DNA from: an uncultured Bacteroidales bacterium
Lineage (GTDB): Bacteria; Bacteroidota; Bacteroidia; Bacteroidales; Paludibacteraceae
DNA: 64,000 bases
Direction: 5' to 3'
NCBI GenBank assembly: GCA_903901975.1
Contig: CAIUTB010000055.1
Span: 62,001-126,000 of the forward strand
Shown piece after piece: positions 25,021 to 34,697 of the stretch. Position 1 is the stretch's first letter. Each line of letters starts with the position of its first letter. A program made the position numbers and the translations under genes. The notes under the pieces were generated by a model. The model ran no database searches and was not told where the DNA came from. It worked only from the letters and a program-made list of their open reading frames with translations.

Positions 25021-27270
25021 TTATTGAACTATCACTTTATGAGTTTTAGCATTGATGCGTATCAAATATACACCATTCTTAACGGTTTGTTTAAATTGAT
25101 TTTCTACCAAAGTTGAACGAAGCAATTGACCGGTGATGGTGAATAATTCCACTTTTGCTGAACCATCAAATCGAGCATCAATTAGCCCATCCTTCGAATA
25201 AATTTTTACTGATGAGCTTTCAGTGATAATGACATTCCCGTTATACAAGCCATTTTTAGTAAAAAGGAAATCAGGTGTTTGATACGCCGAAGGTTCAGTA
25301 ACCGTGATGATATAACACTGATATAATTTGCCGCTGGCAGTCAGTGTTACAGAATCATTTTTTGTAACAAAGCTACTCATGGCATCTGAACTGCCTGTTC
25401 CATTTTCTTCGTAATATTCATTTGTGGCTCTTGCGCCTGTCAGTATTTCACCCGGTTGCAGCTTCATAGCAGTACTACTATCTAACCATACTGCATAATA
25501 CTTGCGACTGCGAGGTTCCTTGGCATAAATAATATTCCTGTCGGCATGCCCGTTTGGACTATCATAAACCTGATTGGTGGCATCCCAGCTTCTTTGTGAA
25601 AGTGGAATCATGGCGAGGTTTTCCCAGTTCACCAGCAAACGCGAAAGTGTTAGCTGCGGTAATCGTTGTTTTATCGTGGTAGCACCCCTATCAAGGCATC
25701 CGTAGGAATTAAACCAAGATCCCATTATAGCCAATTTACCTAAATAATTAAGATGAGTTGCTGGGTTTGAAGCATTAAAATAATACAAGTTAGCCAAGTC
25801 AGGTGATGAACAAGCTAAATTATCAGCCGTTATTCCCAAATTTGATAAATTATTTAATATAGTTGGGTTACTAAAATCAGCAATTTGAGCTTTTTCCATC
25901 GAATACAAATCGCCGACCACTTTCTTTTTTTCATCAGTTGACAAGAATGGAGCTCCATTAACCGTGTCACCCCAATATCCCCACCAACCACAATAACCGT
26001 CGCCCCAAATGGTCCATGGCTCTTCAAAAAAACGTATTTTCCGATCAGGGAATTCAGCTACTAAACGGTCATGTAGGGTTACCATAAAACGAAGCCATCC
26101 TTCTCTGTATGTAGTGTAATTATGGGTAGTTCCGGCAATTTGAAAACCCGTTAAAGCAGGGTCAAGTTTCCAGTTCATGTATTTTGTTGCATTGTAAACA
26201 GGATATCTTGTAAATGTATTCCAAAACTCCGGAACATCCTGAGCTATTCCAATAAATTTATAATCATTATTGACATTTTCCCTTTCACGGGCTATTTTTA
26301 TAGTATATGCAATAACTGCATCTATTACCGCCTGTTGCTGAAAGTCCATTACAACTGCGGCTGTTCCATCACCATAAACCCATCCTAACGCTAGGTTTTT
26401 AGGAAATGAAGTTGTTCCATCTGTCAGGCAGCACCATTTTTCAAATGTAGCTTTTACGTTCGCATAAACTGTTGGATTGTAGGCTTGAAGGTCAATAAAC
26501 CATTGGTCTTTCACGGCAGGGTTAATATTAGGGTAATCCCGGAATAAAGATCCAAAAGATTGCGCTTTTAGTGTTGCTACTAAAGTTGGGTCAATGGTTT
26601 CGAATTGAGGTTTCAAAGCAGCTTCGGGGCAATCGAGGTAAAAACGCATTCCTTTGGCTTGAGGTAGCGTACCATATTTTTGTGAAGCAAGATACCAAGA
26701 AGTCGTTTCGTTAATATACTTGTACCCCAATCCTTTTGCAGACCGTATATTTTCATCTTGAGTACCCCGCCAACAGACTAAAAAACCATTTTTCCATTCA
26801 TTAATGCTGTCAAAAGGGATTTTATAAATTCCGTTATTGAAGGTTTTAACCCGAACGCCCATTTGTTCAACATTAACTTTGTCAGCTTCTGCAACTGCAA
26901 ATAAATTATAGATATTGGGTATCGTAATCGTGTATTCTCCGGAGTTGGCTGCCCCAACCTGGGTCATTTTAATATTAGCCGGAAGTAGCGCATAATCTGC
27001 TTCGGTATTGCATATCTGAACTGGTAAGGAATAAGATTTTGAAAAGGTAGAACCATTGTTTGCCACCAACCATGCTTCGATATAACACAAAGGGCTGTAG
27101 GTGGTCCAAAATGTTCCGGGTGTAGCTTTGAAATTAATGGTTACCGGTGCATCAAAAGGAAATGGGTTCGCATTTGAACTGTAATTTCCAGTTTGTATTT
27201 GAGCAAAGGAAGTAGAAATAACTACAAAAGTGGCAAAAAGTACTAAAGTTGTTTTTTTCAGTTGAGTTTT
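25021..27270 (-). CDS. T9SS-exported protein of unknown family, possible glycoside-active enzyme
   Basis: 749 residues from the ATG at 27270; a signal peptide (TLVLFATFVVISTSFAQ) follows, while the upstream ATG at 27333 would put a charged extension before it. Residues about 20-150 form a beta-rich N-terminal domain. The middle (150-600) is Trp/Tyr/Asp-rich, with WGDGYCGWWGYWGDTVNG and FFEEPWTIWG, as in secreted glycan-active proteins, but no catalytic family was recognised. The last 75 residues are a T9SS sorting domain (VELFTITGQLLRSTLV, ending NGVYLIRINAKTHKVIVQ). It lies 86 bp after the fibronectin lipoprotein gene and probably shares its transcript. Confidence 0.7.
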   Translation of the reverse strand, partial: KTQLKKTTLVLFATFVVISTSFAQIQTGNYSSNANPFPFDAPVTINFKATPGTFWTTYSPLCYIEAWLVANNGSTFSKSYSLPVQICNTEADYALLPANIKMTQVGAANSGEYTITIPNIYNLFAVAEADKVNVEQMGVRVKTFNNGIYKIPFDSINEWKNGFLVCWRGTQDENIRSAKGLGYKYINETTSWYLASQKYGTLPQAKGMRFYLDCPEAALKPQFETIDPTLVATLKAQSFGSLFRDYPNINPAVKDQWFIDLQAYNPTVYANVKATFEKWCCLTDGTTSFPKNLALGWVYGDGTAAVVMDFQQQAVIDAVIAYTIKIARERENVNNDYKFIGIAQDVPEFWNTFTRYPVYNATKYMNWKLDPALTGFQIAGTTHNYTTYREGWLRFMVTLHDRLVAEFPDRKIRFFEEPWTIWGDGYCGWWGYWGDTVNGAPFLSTDEKKKVVGDLYSMEKAQIADFSNPTILNNLSNLGITADNLACSSPDLANLYYFNASNPATHLNYLGKLAIMGSWFNSYGCLDRGATTIKQRLPQLTLSRLLVNWENLAMIPLSQRSWDATNQVYDSPNGHADRNIIYAKEPRSRKYYAVWLDSSTAMKLQPGEILTGARATNEYYEENGTGSSDAMSSFVTKNDSVTLTASGKLYQCYIITVTEPSAYQTPDFLFTKNGLYNGNVIITESSSVKIYSKDGLIDARFDGSAKVELFTITGQLLRSTLVENQFKQTVKNGVYLIRINAKTHKVIVQ

Positions 27271-27356
27271 CATTGAGTATATATTGAATAATAAATTTTG
27301 AATACTGAATACTTTTTGTTTGTTCATTTCCATATTTTGCCAGTAATTCTTGACTT

Positions 27357-28004
27357 CTATTTCGCTTTTGTGGTTGCAGTAACACTACCTCTTAAGATGT
27401 TGTTTTTCATTATTTTAAAGCTATAATTCGTATTTGCCAATAAGGCAGTATATGTTTTATTTTTTGCTGAAATGTCACCTGCTGTCAATTGAGTGGTATC
27501 GCTTACCGCTCCAGTGGTTTTTATAATGGAAGTTACGTGCCGGTTGGCCAACCACGATAATTTGATAGTGGTTGCAGTAACATCTCCTGTGTTTATAATA
27601 TTAGCAGTCTGATTCGAAAATACATTCTCCCACAAAAACAAGGTCGAAGTTCTAAAATCAGCATAGTTAACACTTCCGTCTTTACTCACCGCTTTTATTC
27701 TTGCATATAACATGGTGTTGCTTTTAAGTCCTTCTACAGAAACTGTTGCAGTATCTTTATTCATCAGCAAGGTATCAATATTGCTTGCAAAATTATCGTA
27801 ACTTGTCTGTACAATATAATTTGAATTTGGAAATTTTGTCCAAACAAATTGCATTGAGAGTCCTTCAATATCACTGGTTGGAGTGTACATGATTAACTGC
27901 GGGAAGTCTAATTTTACTTCTTCTTTTTGAGTGCAGGATTGAAAAGTAAAAATAGGAAGCATCAATAACAGAGATAGGTAATAGAATTGAATGGTGTTTT
28001 TCAT
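27357..28004 (-). CDS. Lipoprotein with two fibronectin-III-like domains
   Basis: 215 residues. The signal peptide ends in a lipobox (TFQSC), with Cys about residue 25 as lipid anchor. Two beta-sandwich units follow, residues about 35-120 and 125-213, each with fibronectin type III hallmarks (SNYIVQTSYDNF, TMLYARIKAVSKDGS; then TTIKLSWLANRHVTSII, NTNYSFKIMKNN). Such lipoproteins bind glycans or partner proteins at the cell surface. It is upstream of, and in line with, the unidentified T9SS protein, which suggests a shared task. It is not SusE/F-like by clear motif. Confidence 0.7.
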   Translation of the reverse strand: MKNTIQFYYLSLLLMLPIFTFQSCTQKEEVKLDFPQLIMYTPTSDIEGLSMQFVWTKFPNSNYIVQTSYDNFASNIDTLLMNKDTATVSVEGLKSNTMLYARIKAVSKDGSVNYADFRTSTLFLWENVFSNQTANIINTGDVTATTIKLSWLANRHVTSIIKTTGAVSDTTQLTAGDISAKNKTYTALLANTNYSFKIMKNNILRGSVTATTKAK

Positions 28005-28030
28005 TTTGTTTAGTAATTAAAAATATAAAC

Positions 28031-28082
28031 CAGCCCCCTAACCGGCCCCCTAGCCCAGCCCCCTAACCCCCTAAAGGGGGAA
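28031..28082. repeat. C-rich intergenic repeat block
   Basis: Three tandem variants of GCCCCCTAACC-type words, then the AACCCCCTAAAGGGGGAA palindromic part. Same family as the pair between sufB and sufC. Confidence 0.7.
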
Positions 28083-28184
28083 TAAGAACGGGAATAAGAG
28101 GGGAATATGGAGAAGTTAGTTTTTGTACTGTGTCATCCGCGAATTCTATCGCGACGTAAAAAAAACGGTTGTACGCTTGAGAAT

Positions 28185-28226
28185 AAACACAAGCGGTTTT
28201 GTTTCAATAAAAAACCGATTGTGTTT
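28185..28226 (-). terminator. Hairpin terminator of paralog B
   Basis: AAACACAAGCGGTTTT (28185-28200) pairs with AAAACCGATTGTGTTT (28211-28226) with a single mismatch. It lies 30 bp past the stop of the gene at 28256. Confidence 0.65.
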
Positions 28227-28255
28227 AAAAAATTTTAAAGCGAGTTTGTAATTTG

Positions 28256-30691
28256 TTATTTAATAAACTTGCTTGCTTTACCGTTGATAGAGATAATGTA
28301 CATACCGTTTGACAAGTTGCGGGTGTACATTCCGCTGGTTCTTGTTTTATCGATAAGTAATCCATTGATGCTATAAAGTTCAATGTTTGACTCAGCGCTT
28401 AACATTACGGCAATACCTACTGCATTGCTAATGATGCGAGGGCTTGAAGTTGGTTCAACAGCATTCAATTGGGTAGTAAAACTTGATTCTAATGCTCCCA
28501 TTCTTGGAGTGCCACCTCTTGTGATAGTACTAAAGTCAGTTGTAATCCCTGCAATAGGGGTACCCGGTAAGGATACTGATGAATTTGTTTTGTAATCGGT
28601 TGCCAAAGTTCCTCCTGCATTTGCAAAAGTTGGATCAATTGCCAAACTATTCACATCCTGACCAGTAACAATTACACTGGTTGTTTGGTCTGCACTAGCA
28701 TAATATCCTAACTTACTACCTTCACCTGAAACAAAATAATCATTGTAATCACAAACAAAAGTACCGGAAGGTGCTGAACCACTAAGGGCATAATGCTGAC
28801 TACTTCCACCTACTGTAGAACGCGTGCTTAGCAGAATATTATTCTTAATATTTTTGTTGAAGGTTGACCCATTAGAACTTGTTAAGCAATATGATTTTGC
28901 AGTTGATCCAGAACCTTCATTACCACCAATATAAATTGTATTAAAATAGATATTTGTAGTAGCTGTAGCACCTGCATTTGCTTCTTGTATTCCAATAACA
29001 CTACTAGCAGCATCGCCACCTAAGCTAATGATATTATTAGATAAAGTGGAAGTTGAACCTGCAGTCGAATTATAGATATTTATACCATATATTGAAGCCT
29101 TTGCAGCAGAAGTGCTATTTGGAGAAAATATGTTATAAATAAAATTACCATTAATGGTATTGGTCCCATTACCAACCAACATTACTTGTATATTACTGCC
29201 CGCATTAGCACTGTTTGTTATATTAGCAATAGTATTACCGCTTATCGTAGCATTTCCTGTACCGTTCTGTCTGATTGTCATAATATTATGAGCAAGTGCT
29301 CCTGTTCCAGCAGCATTTATGCTATTGGCAGTAGTTGTACTTCCAATAATATTATTTTGGAAATAGGTAGTACCTGTACTACTGTTGAAAAGTCCATAAA
29401 TGGTAGCGGGAACTGTATTCATGGTAATCGAGCCAATATTATTGTTGCTGCAATTACCGGTTCCGGCACTTGTTGCAGTTTGACCAAAATTAATCCCATA
29501 AAACGATGCATTAGTTGCTCCTGCTCCGGTATAGTTAATTGAACCAGTTCCGGTAGTTGCTCCAATGGTGTTACCAGTAACATTTATGGCAGCACCACCA
29601 ATATTAATTCCTGTCCACATTGCATTGGCTGAATTGCCCCATTCAATGTGTTGTATCGTATTATTAGTCACGGTTGTTACAGGTGTTCCACCTACAGTTA
29701 CGTTTATGGCATAAAACTGATTGTCGAAAGCATTGGTTTTTCTAAAAGGGTTAAGACCGGCACACAATGCTGCCGAACCTCCAATATAGTTATTGGAAAT
29801 ATCAAAACCGGTACCCGAACCATTGCTTACTGTAATGACATTGCAGGGTACAGCCGATGCAGTAGGAGCAAACAAGGTGGTTTCGTAAAAACTATTTCCT
29901 GTTATGGAACAAGCACTGGTGTATGCAGAAAGTAAAATAGCACCACCATTCCCCATATTTGTACCAGCATTAGTTGATAGAAAATCAGCAAACTCATTAT
30001 CGGTGATGGTTAGATTGTTATTAGGAAACGCTGCAGATGTACCGGATGAATAAATTGACCATGCAGGTCTCTTGGCATTGTCTGCACAAGTAAACAAGTT
30101 GTTACTTATTGTATTAGATCCATTTCCGGTTGCAATCGTAGCACCATTTGTAATACTAATTGTACCTCTATAATTAGCGGTTCCCGATCCTTTGATTGTA
30201 CAATACTTAATGGTGTTGCCTGAAGTATTACCAACCATCATAAATGTAACGGCACTCAGCAAAGTTGCACCTCCAGTATTGGTAATGGTTAAGTCCCTGG
30301 TAGAACCATTTAAACTTCCATCTGCATTGTGTAACCTACCATCAATGACCATTCCGCTGACAGCTGTTAAATAGAATATTGCACCACTAATATTCCCACT
30401 AATAGTTTTTCCGGTTACTGTTGGATAAATATTCAGGGTAGTCCATGAAACAGATTTGGTATAATAAATTGTTGACGTTTCAGTCGTATTGTCTATAATT
30501 TGAAGGTTTACTACTCCTGTAAAGCCATTCAGCGCATTGAATGCAGCCGACATTGATTTATAATCGGCACCAGGGCTAAGTGTTGTTCCACCATCAGAAG
30601 ACCCAACTTTAACTGTAGAATCGGCTTTTGCCGTCCACGCGAAAAGACACATTAAAAGTGTCATCGAAAGAAAGAGTTTTTTTGTATTCAT
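28256..30691 (-). CDS. T9SS-exported parallel beta-helix protein (paralog B)
   Basis: 811 residues. Signal peptide MNTKKLFLSMTLLMCLFAWT is identical to that of paralog A, as is the DNA around the start. The beta-helix region (about residues 24-720) follows paralog A almost residue for residue, with scattered substitutions such as SMSAAFNALNGF for SMTAAFNALNTF. It then goes straight into a shorter linker and a T9SS sorting domain (ESNIELYSINGLLIDKTRTS, ending GMYIISINGKASKFIK), so it lacks the 400-residue extra region of A. The gene sits between a C-rich repeat block and paralog C. Recent duplication or gene conversion is likely. Confidence 0.85.
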   Translation of the reverse strand: MNTKKLFLSMTLLMCLFAWTAKADSTVKVGSSDGGTTLSPGADYKSMSAAFNALNGFTGVVNLQIIDNTTETSTIYYTKSVSWTTLNIYPTVTGKTISGNISGAIFYLTAVSGMVIDGRLHNADGSLNGSTRDLTITNTGGATLLSAVTFMMVGNTSGNTIKYCTIKGSGTANYRGTISITNGATIATGNGSNTISNNLFTCADNAKRPAWSIYSSGTSAAFPNNNLTITDNEFADFLSTNAGTNMGNGGAILLSAYTSACSITGNSFYETTLFAPTASAVPCNVITVSNGSGTGFDISNNYIGGSAALCAGLNPFRKTNAFDNQFYAINVTVGGTPVTTVTNNTIQHIEWGNSANAMWTGINIGGAAINVTGNTIGATTGTGSINYTGAGATNASFYGINFGQTATSAGTGNCSNNNIGSITMNTVPATIYGLFNSSTGTTYFQNNIIGSTTTANSINAAGTGALAHNIMTIRQNGTGNATISGNTIANITNSANAGSNIQVMLVGNGTNTINGNFIYNIFSPNSTSAAKASIYGINIYNSTAGSTSTLSNNIISLGGDAASSVIGIQEANAGATATTNIYFNTIYIGGNEGSGSTAKSYCLTSSNGSTFNKNIKNNILLSTRSTVGGSSQHYALSGSAPSGTFVCDYNDYFVSGEGSKLGYYASADQTTSVIVTGQDVNSLAIDPTFANAGGTLATDYKTNSSVSLPGTPIAGITTDFSTITRGGTPRMGALESSFTTQLNAVEPTSSPRIISNAVGIAVMLSAESNIELYSINGLLIDKTRTSGMYTRNLSNGMYIISINGKASKFIK

Positions 30692-30774
30692 TTTTTTGAT
30701 TTTTAAAAGATTAATAGATTTTTGATTTTGAAAGGATGATTTTTATTTGAAACATTTGAGAATTTTCTGGAGTT

Positions 30775-30820
30775 AAAGAATACAACTATTTTATTGCCTA
30801 AAAAAACAGTTGTATTCTTT
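30775..30820 (-). terminator. Hairpin after paralog C
   Basis: AAAGAATACAACT (30775-30787) pairs perfectly with AGTTGTATTCTTT (30808-30820), 13 bp. It lies between the stop of the gene at 30888 and paralog B. Confidence 0.65.
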
Positions 30821-30887
30821 TTAAAAGATAATATAGAAGATGTGCTTCCAAGAATTAAAATAAAAGATTGAAAGCTACTTCTGCAAA

Positions 30888-33257
30888 TTACATGATAAAC
30901 TTACTCGTTTTTCCATTGATGCGGATAACGAATACACCATTATTCAAGTTGTGCGAGTACGAGTCAGTTGCTTTCAGCTTGTCAATCATTTGTCCGCCAA
31001 TGGTGTACAATTCAATGCTTGCTTCCCCATCGAAGGTTACATGGATACCTGTTGATGTATGATTCAATCGATATGGAAATGACATTTGATGATTATTTAA
31101 TCCTGAAATAATTGTTTCATAAGCGCCCATACGTGGAGTTGCCCCTCTGGCTACATTTGCATAATCTACAAGAATACCAGTACCAGCAACACCTGCTAAA
31201 ACAGCTGAAGTTTTAAAGTCTACAGCACTTGTACCAACCGCATTTGCAAAGCCAGGATTTAGGTTTAAGCTACCTGCATCGTTACCGGTTTGTCCAGTTA
31301 CAATTGGAACAGAATTTTTGTCGATAGCCGCAAAATTACCCAATACACTTCCTACACCTGAAACATAATAATCATTGTAATTGCAAGTAAAAGTACCAGA
31401 TCCCGCAGCTGCAAACAAGCTATAATGTAACTTAGTTCCACCAACAGTTGAACGCGTGCTTGTTAAAATATTGTTTCTGAAATCTCTGATAAAGGTAGCA
31501 GTATTTGAGCTATTGATACAGTATGATTTTGCAGTAGAACCTGATGGTTGACTTCCACCAATATTTATTGTGTTGAAATATAGATTATTAACAGCACTGC
31601 CAGTAGTATTCATTTGAATTCCATTCATGTTGGTGTTGGTAGTGGTATTCAATGAAATGATATTGTTGGATATACTTATAGCTGATGCAGCAGATATATC
31701 AATCCCATTGATTGTACCATTACTGGCAGTATTTGAGAATGACAAACCAGTAAAACAATTGCTGTTTATGATGTTCGTACCATTATCTACTCTCATACAA
31801 GAAAGTGTACCATCTGTTTTTGAACTATTGCTCATATTGTTAAAAGTGTTTCCGCTAATAGTTGTAGTTCCTGTCGCTCTTTCTCGTATGCCAAAAAGGT
31901 ATTGATTTATTTGATCACCAAAAGAACTAATACTGTTGGCAACTGTAGGACTTCCAAAAGTATTTCCGCTTATAGTTGTGGTACCTGTACTTTGATCAAA
32001 AAGTCCATAAAATACGGTGCCAGCTCCCTGTACATCGCTGTTTCCGATTGAAATAGAACCGATTGTATTATTTGTAAATACTGAAGTACCTGTACTTTGT
32101 AACATTACTGTGTAAAATCCTGAACTAGAACCTCCAGGTTCAGTGAAGGTTATTGACCCATTTGTGGTTTGGTCTCCAATGGTGTTAGCAGTAATATTAA
32201 CAGCACCACTTCCTACATTTATACCGTTCCAAACTGCATTGGCCGAATTTGTCCAATTAAAGTTTTTGATGGTGTTGCCTTGTACAGTACTTGCCGGGCT
32301 TGTAGATGCAGAAATTAACATTACCCTAAACAAATTGTTACCGGTTGTTTTTGTAAAAGCTGTGCCTCCACATTTAGCTGCCGAACCTCCAAAATAGTTA
32401 GCAGAGATGGTGTGATTGGATCCGCTACCGATATATAGTATAGAATATTCTCCATCTTGAGTAGGTGCAAAAGTAGTTGTTTCGTAAAAACTGTTGCCTG
32501 TAATAGCCCAACTATCATTCATTAAATGTATTTTTATTCCCATGGCAGAAGTACTTCCAATCATTGATGGCGAGAAAAAATTTACAAAGTCATTGTTACT
32601 TATGGTATCCAACTTATTTGCAACAACTGTACCTTGCGAAAATATTGAATTGGTCGGTCTGTAATTAGGGTCAGCATTGGTAATTATGTTATTGCTGATT
32701 TTGTTGGCATTGTTCCCTAATCCTGTAGTATTGCTCGTAAAAGAAATGGTTCCTATCCATATACCTGTTCCAGAGCCTTTGATGGTACAATATTTAATGC
32801 AGTTTTTTGAAGCGTCTGTTTTAAATAATACTGTTCCAGCTTTAGTCAAGTCAGTTCCACCGGTATTGACAATAGTTAAATTGCGTGTGGCTCCGATATG
32901 ATTTACACGTCCATCGAATGTAACATTATTAGCTCCATCTAAAATAATCATAAAACTACTCAAATCTCCAGAAATAGATTTTCCACCAACTGTAGGATAA
33001 ATCAAAAGCGAAGTTCTAACGGTGCTTGCAGTGATAGCAATGATAGCAGGTTCAATGGTGTTATCAATAATTTGCAATTCTACAGCACCGCTATATGAAA
33101 TACCATCTGCATTTGAGTTTACAGCAGCAATGGCATCAAAAAGTGTCGGAAAATCAGCACCGGTGGTACCTACAGTTTTGGTTACACCAGCTTTAGCCGT
33201 CCAAGCGAAAAGACACATAAAGAGTGTCATCGAAAGAAAGAGTTTTTTTGAATTCAT
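30888..33257 (-). CDS. T9SS-exported parallel beta-helix protein (paralog C)
   Basis: 789 residues from the ATG at 33257. The signal peptide MNSKKLFLSMTLFMCLFAWT matches that of paralogs A and B, which fixes the start; the in-frame ATG at 33404 would add 49 hydrophobic residues of intergenic translation. The beta-helix (GGADFPTLFDAIAAVNSN style opening, then repeated NxITxNxFG units) is the same design as A and B but clearly diverged. A T9SS sorting domain closes it (GEASIELYTIGGQMIDKLKA, ending GVFVIRINGKTSKFIM). It is the oldest-looking of the three copies. Confidence 0.83.
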   Translation of the reverse strand: MNSKKLFLSMTLFMCLFAWTAKAGVTKTVGTTGADFPTLFDAIAAVNSNADGISYSGAVELQIIDNTIEPAIIAITASTVRTSLLIYPTVGGKSISGDLSSFMIILDGANNVTFDGRVNHIGATRNLTIVNTGGTDLTKAGTVLFKTDASKNCIKYCTIKGSGTGIWIGTISFTSNTTGLGNNANKISNNIITNADPNYRPTNSIFSQGTVVANKLDTISNNDFVNFFSPSMIGSTSAMGIKIHLMNDSWAITGNSFYETTTFAPTQDGEYSILYIGSGSNHTISANYFGGSAAKCGGTAFTKTTGNNLFRVMLISASTSPASTVQGNTIKNFNWTNSANAVWNGINVGSGAVNITANTIGDQTTNGSITFTEPGGSSSGFYTVMLQSTGTSVFTNNTIGSISIGNSDVQGAGTVFYGLFDQSTGTTTISGNTFGSPTVANSISSFGDQINQYLFGIRERATGTTTISGNTFNNMSNSSKTDGTLSCMRVDNGTNIINSNCFTGLSFSNTASNGTINGIDISAASAISISNNIISLNTTTNTNMNGIQMNTTGSAVNNLYFNTINIGGSQPSGSTAKSYCINSSNTATFIRDFRNNILTSTRSTVGGTKLHYSLFAAAGSGTFTCNYNDYYVSGVGSVLGNFAAIDKNSVPIVTGQTGNDAGSLNLNPGFANAVGTSAVDFKTSAVLAGVAGTGILVDYANVARGATPRMGAYETIISGLNNHQMSFPYRLNHTSTGIHVTFDGEASIELYTIGGQMIDKLKATDSYSHNLNNGVFVIRINGKTSKFIM

Positions 33258-33531
33258 AATGATTAAATTTAAAGGTAAATATTTATTGGTTTTTAAAATT
33301 ATAAAAGAATGATTCAACTGAACTACGGATACAAAAGTTTTAGTTGTTATAAGTAAGACACATATAATCTTGATAACCCTTGCATTGAAACAATAAATCT
33401 TCAAAAAGTATTTCTAAACCAAGCCTTCCTGTTTTTTCAAGCTATTAAAACCTAATAAAAAACAGAATTAAGTCGGGAACATAGAATTTTGAAATGATAT
33501 TTGAAAACTCATTGAATAGCATTTTCTATTT

Positions 33532-33728
33532 TCAATATGGGTTATAAGATTCACTCATCGCATTCAAAGTTTGCTTTATCCATACGCGGTATCTTGTTGC
33601 TCGGCTCCAGGTATTACCGGCTGAAGCAAAGTCGCAGAAATGAATTTGTTTCGATTGCTTGAACTCACCTTCCAAATCAGTTCCAATAACCAATGGAGCT
33701 GTAAATGCCATCACAACACTTCCAATTT
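33532..33728 (-). pseudogene. Remnant of a GH127-family C-terminus
   Basis: About 65 codons in one frame, with a stop just upstream. The product includes CDFASAGNTWSRATRYRVWI, which matches the extreme C-terminus of the intact GH127-type protein at 46507 (CDYCSAGNTWSEESRYRVWM). No catalytic domain is present. The rest of the gap 33258-33887 shows nothing else. Confidence 0.7.
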
Positions 33729-33887
33729 ATTGACATTGCATAAAAGTATGAAATAAAAGCTTCTAAAAGCAACTATAAGATTGAATAGTTTAATGTCTAC
33801 TGTAGGCTATACGTTAGTTTTGAATTAATCTTTACAAGCTTTCCACTGTTTTGTAATAGCTTTTAATTCAAGTAATTTAGAAAAAAA

Positions 33888-34676
33888 TTATGGGACAAAA
33901 TCCTCCCACAAACTTTTCGCCCTTTCGGGTTGAGGTACAAAGTCAAATTTATGCATATCTTCTTCAAATTGAGCATAAATAGACTTTTGGGAATTTATGC
34001 CAAATTCGGTATAAATCCTTGGCGATTTTTCAATTAATTCAGAAGGTTGATAGGCGGGATTTGCTTTCCAACTGATATGATTATCAGAATCTAAGATTGG
34101 AAACCACGCAAGTCCTTTATGCGCTCGGACATCGTTATAATCAAATCCATATTCACGGTCGCACCACGCGCCAAAAGTAAGCGGTTCGGCAGCATTGGCA
34201 CTAATGGTAGCGTGTGCCCAAAATGGTGGAACGATTACTACTTCACCTGCTTTGGCAAGAACGGCAAAACAACGGCCGGGATTGTCATTGGCTGTTTCCT
34301 GCATGTAAATAATCGCTTCACCCGACCAGATTTCATACACTTCTGGTGTTGACCAATCGTTTCCGTACGCTGATTTTTTATGAATATGCCCCTGACTGCG
34401 AACGGGTTCATTGCCAATTCGTCCCGCAGCGTAGGTAACAGCACCATACAGCAAATGCAATTCATCCAGTTTGGTTTTGTGTATATTTTTTCCCACATCC
34501 ATGGCAATGGAATACACTATTTCTGGTCCATCGCAGTTAGGATCGGCCAGACTTTTACGGATAGCATCTAAGGTGCGGTTTTCCACTTCCGGTCCAAAGC
34601 AATCGGCACCATATTCAAACCCTAATTTCCCTGTTATGGGAAACACATTCATTCCAGGATTAAAAATCTGTTTCAT
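33888..34676 (-). CDS. Cupin-type phosphoglucose isomerase family protein (larger form)
   Basis: 262 residues. The cupin motif set of the GPI family (PF06560 type) is clear: VRSQGHIHKK (His 97 and 99), PEVYEIWSGEAIIYMQ (Glu 112) and VPPFWAHATIS (His 155), which would bind a metal. Archaeal members interconvert glucose 6-phosphate and fructose 6-phosphate. It is last in the six-gene GntR operon, 21 bp after the sugar porter. The operon also encodes a second, smaller member of the family at 39003, so the two probably act on different substrates or one is regulatory. Substrate not proven. Confidence 0.8.
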   Translation of the reverse strand: MKQIFNPGMNVFPITGKLGFEYGADCFGPEVENRTLDAIRKSLADPNCDGPEIVYSIAMDVGKNIHKTKLDELHLLYGAVTYAAGRIGNEPVRSQGHIHKKSAYGNDWSTPEVYEIWSGEAIIYMQETANDNPGRCFAVLAKAGEVVIVPPFWAHATISANAAEPLTFGAWCDREYGFDYNDVRAHKGLAWFPILDSDNHISWKANPAYQPSELIEKSPRIYTEFGINSQKSIYAQFEEDMHKFDFVPQPERAKSLWEDFVP

Positions 34677-34697
34677 ATATCAATTATAAATATTCAA

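Noticed and set aside
27271-27333. Upstream start of the unassigned T9SS protein
   Set aside because: It places a charged extension before a standard signal peptide.
33258-33404. 49-residue extension of beta-helix paralog C
   Set aside because: The conserved signal peptide starts at 33257, as in the two paralogs.
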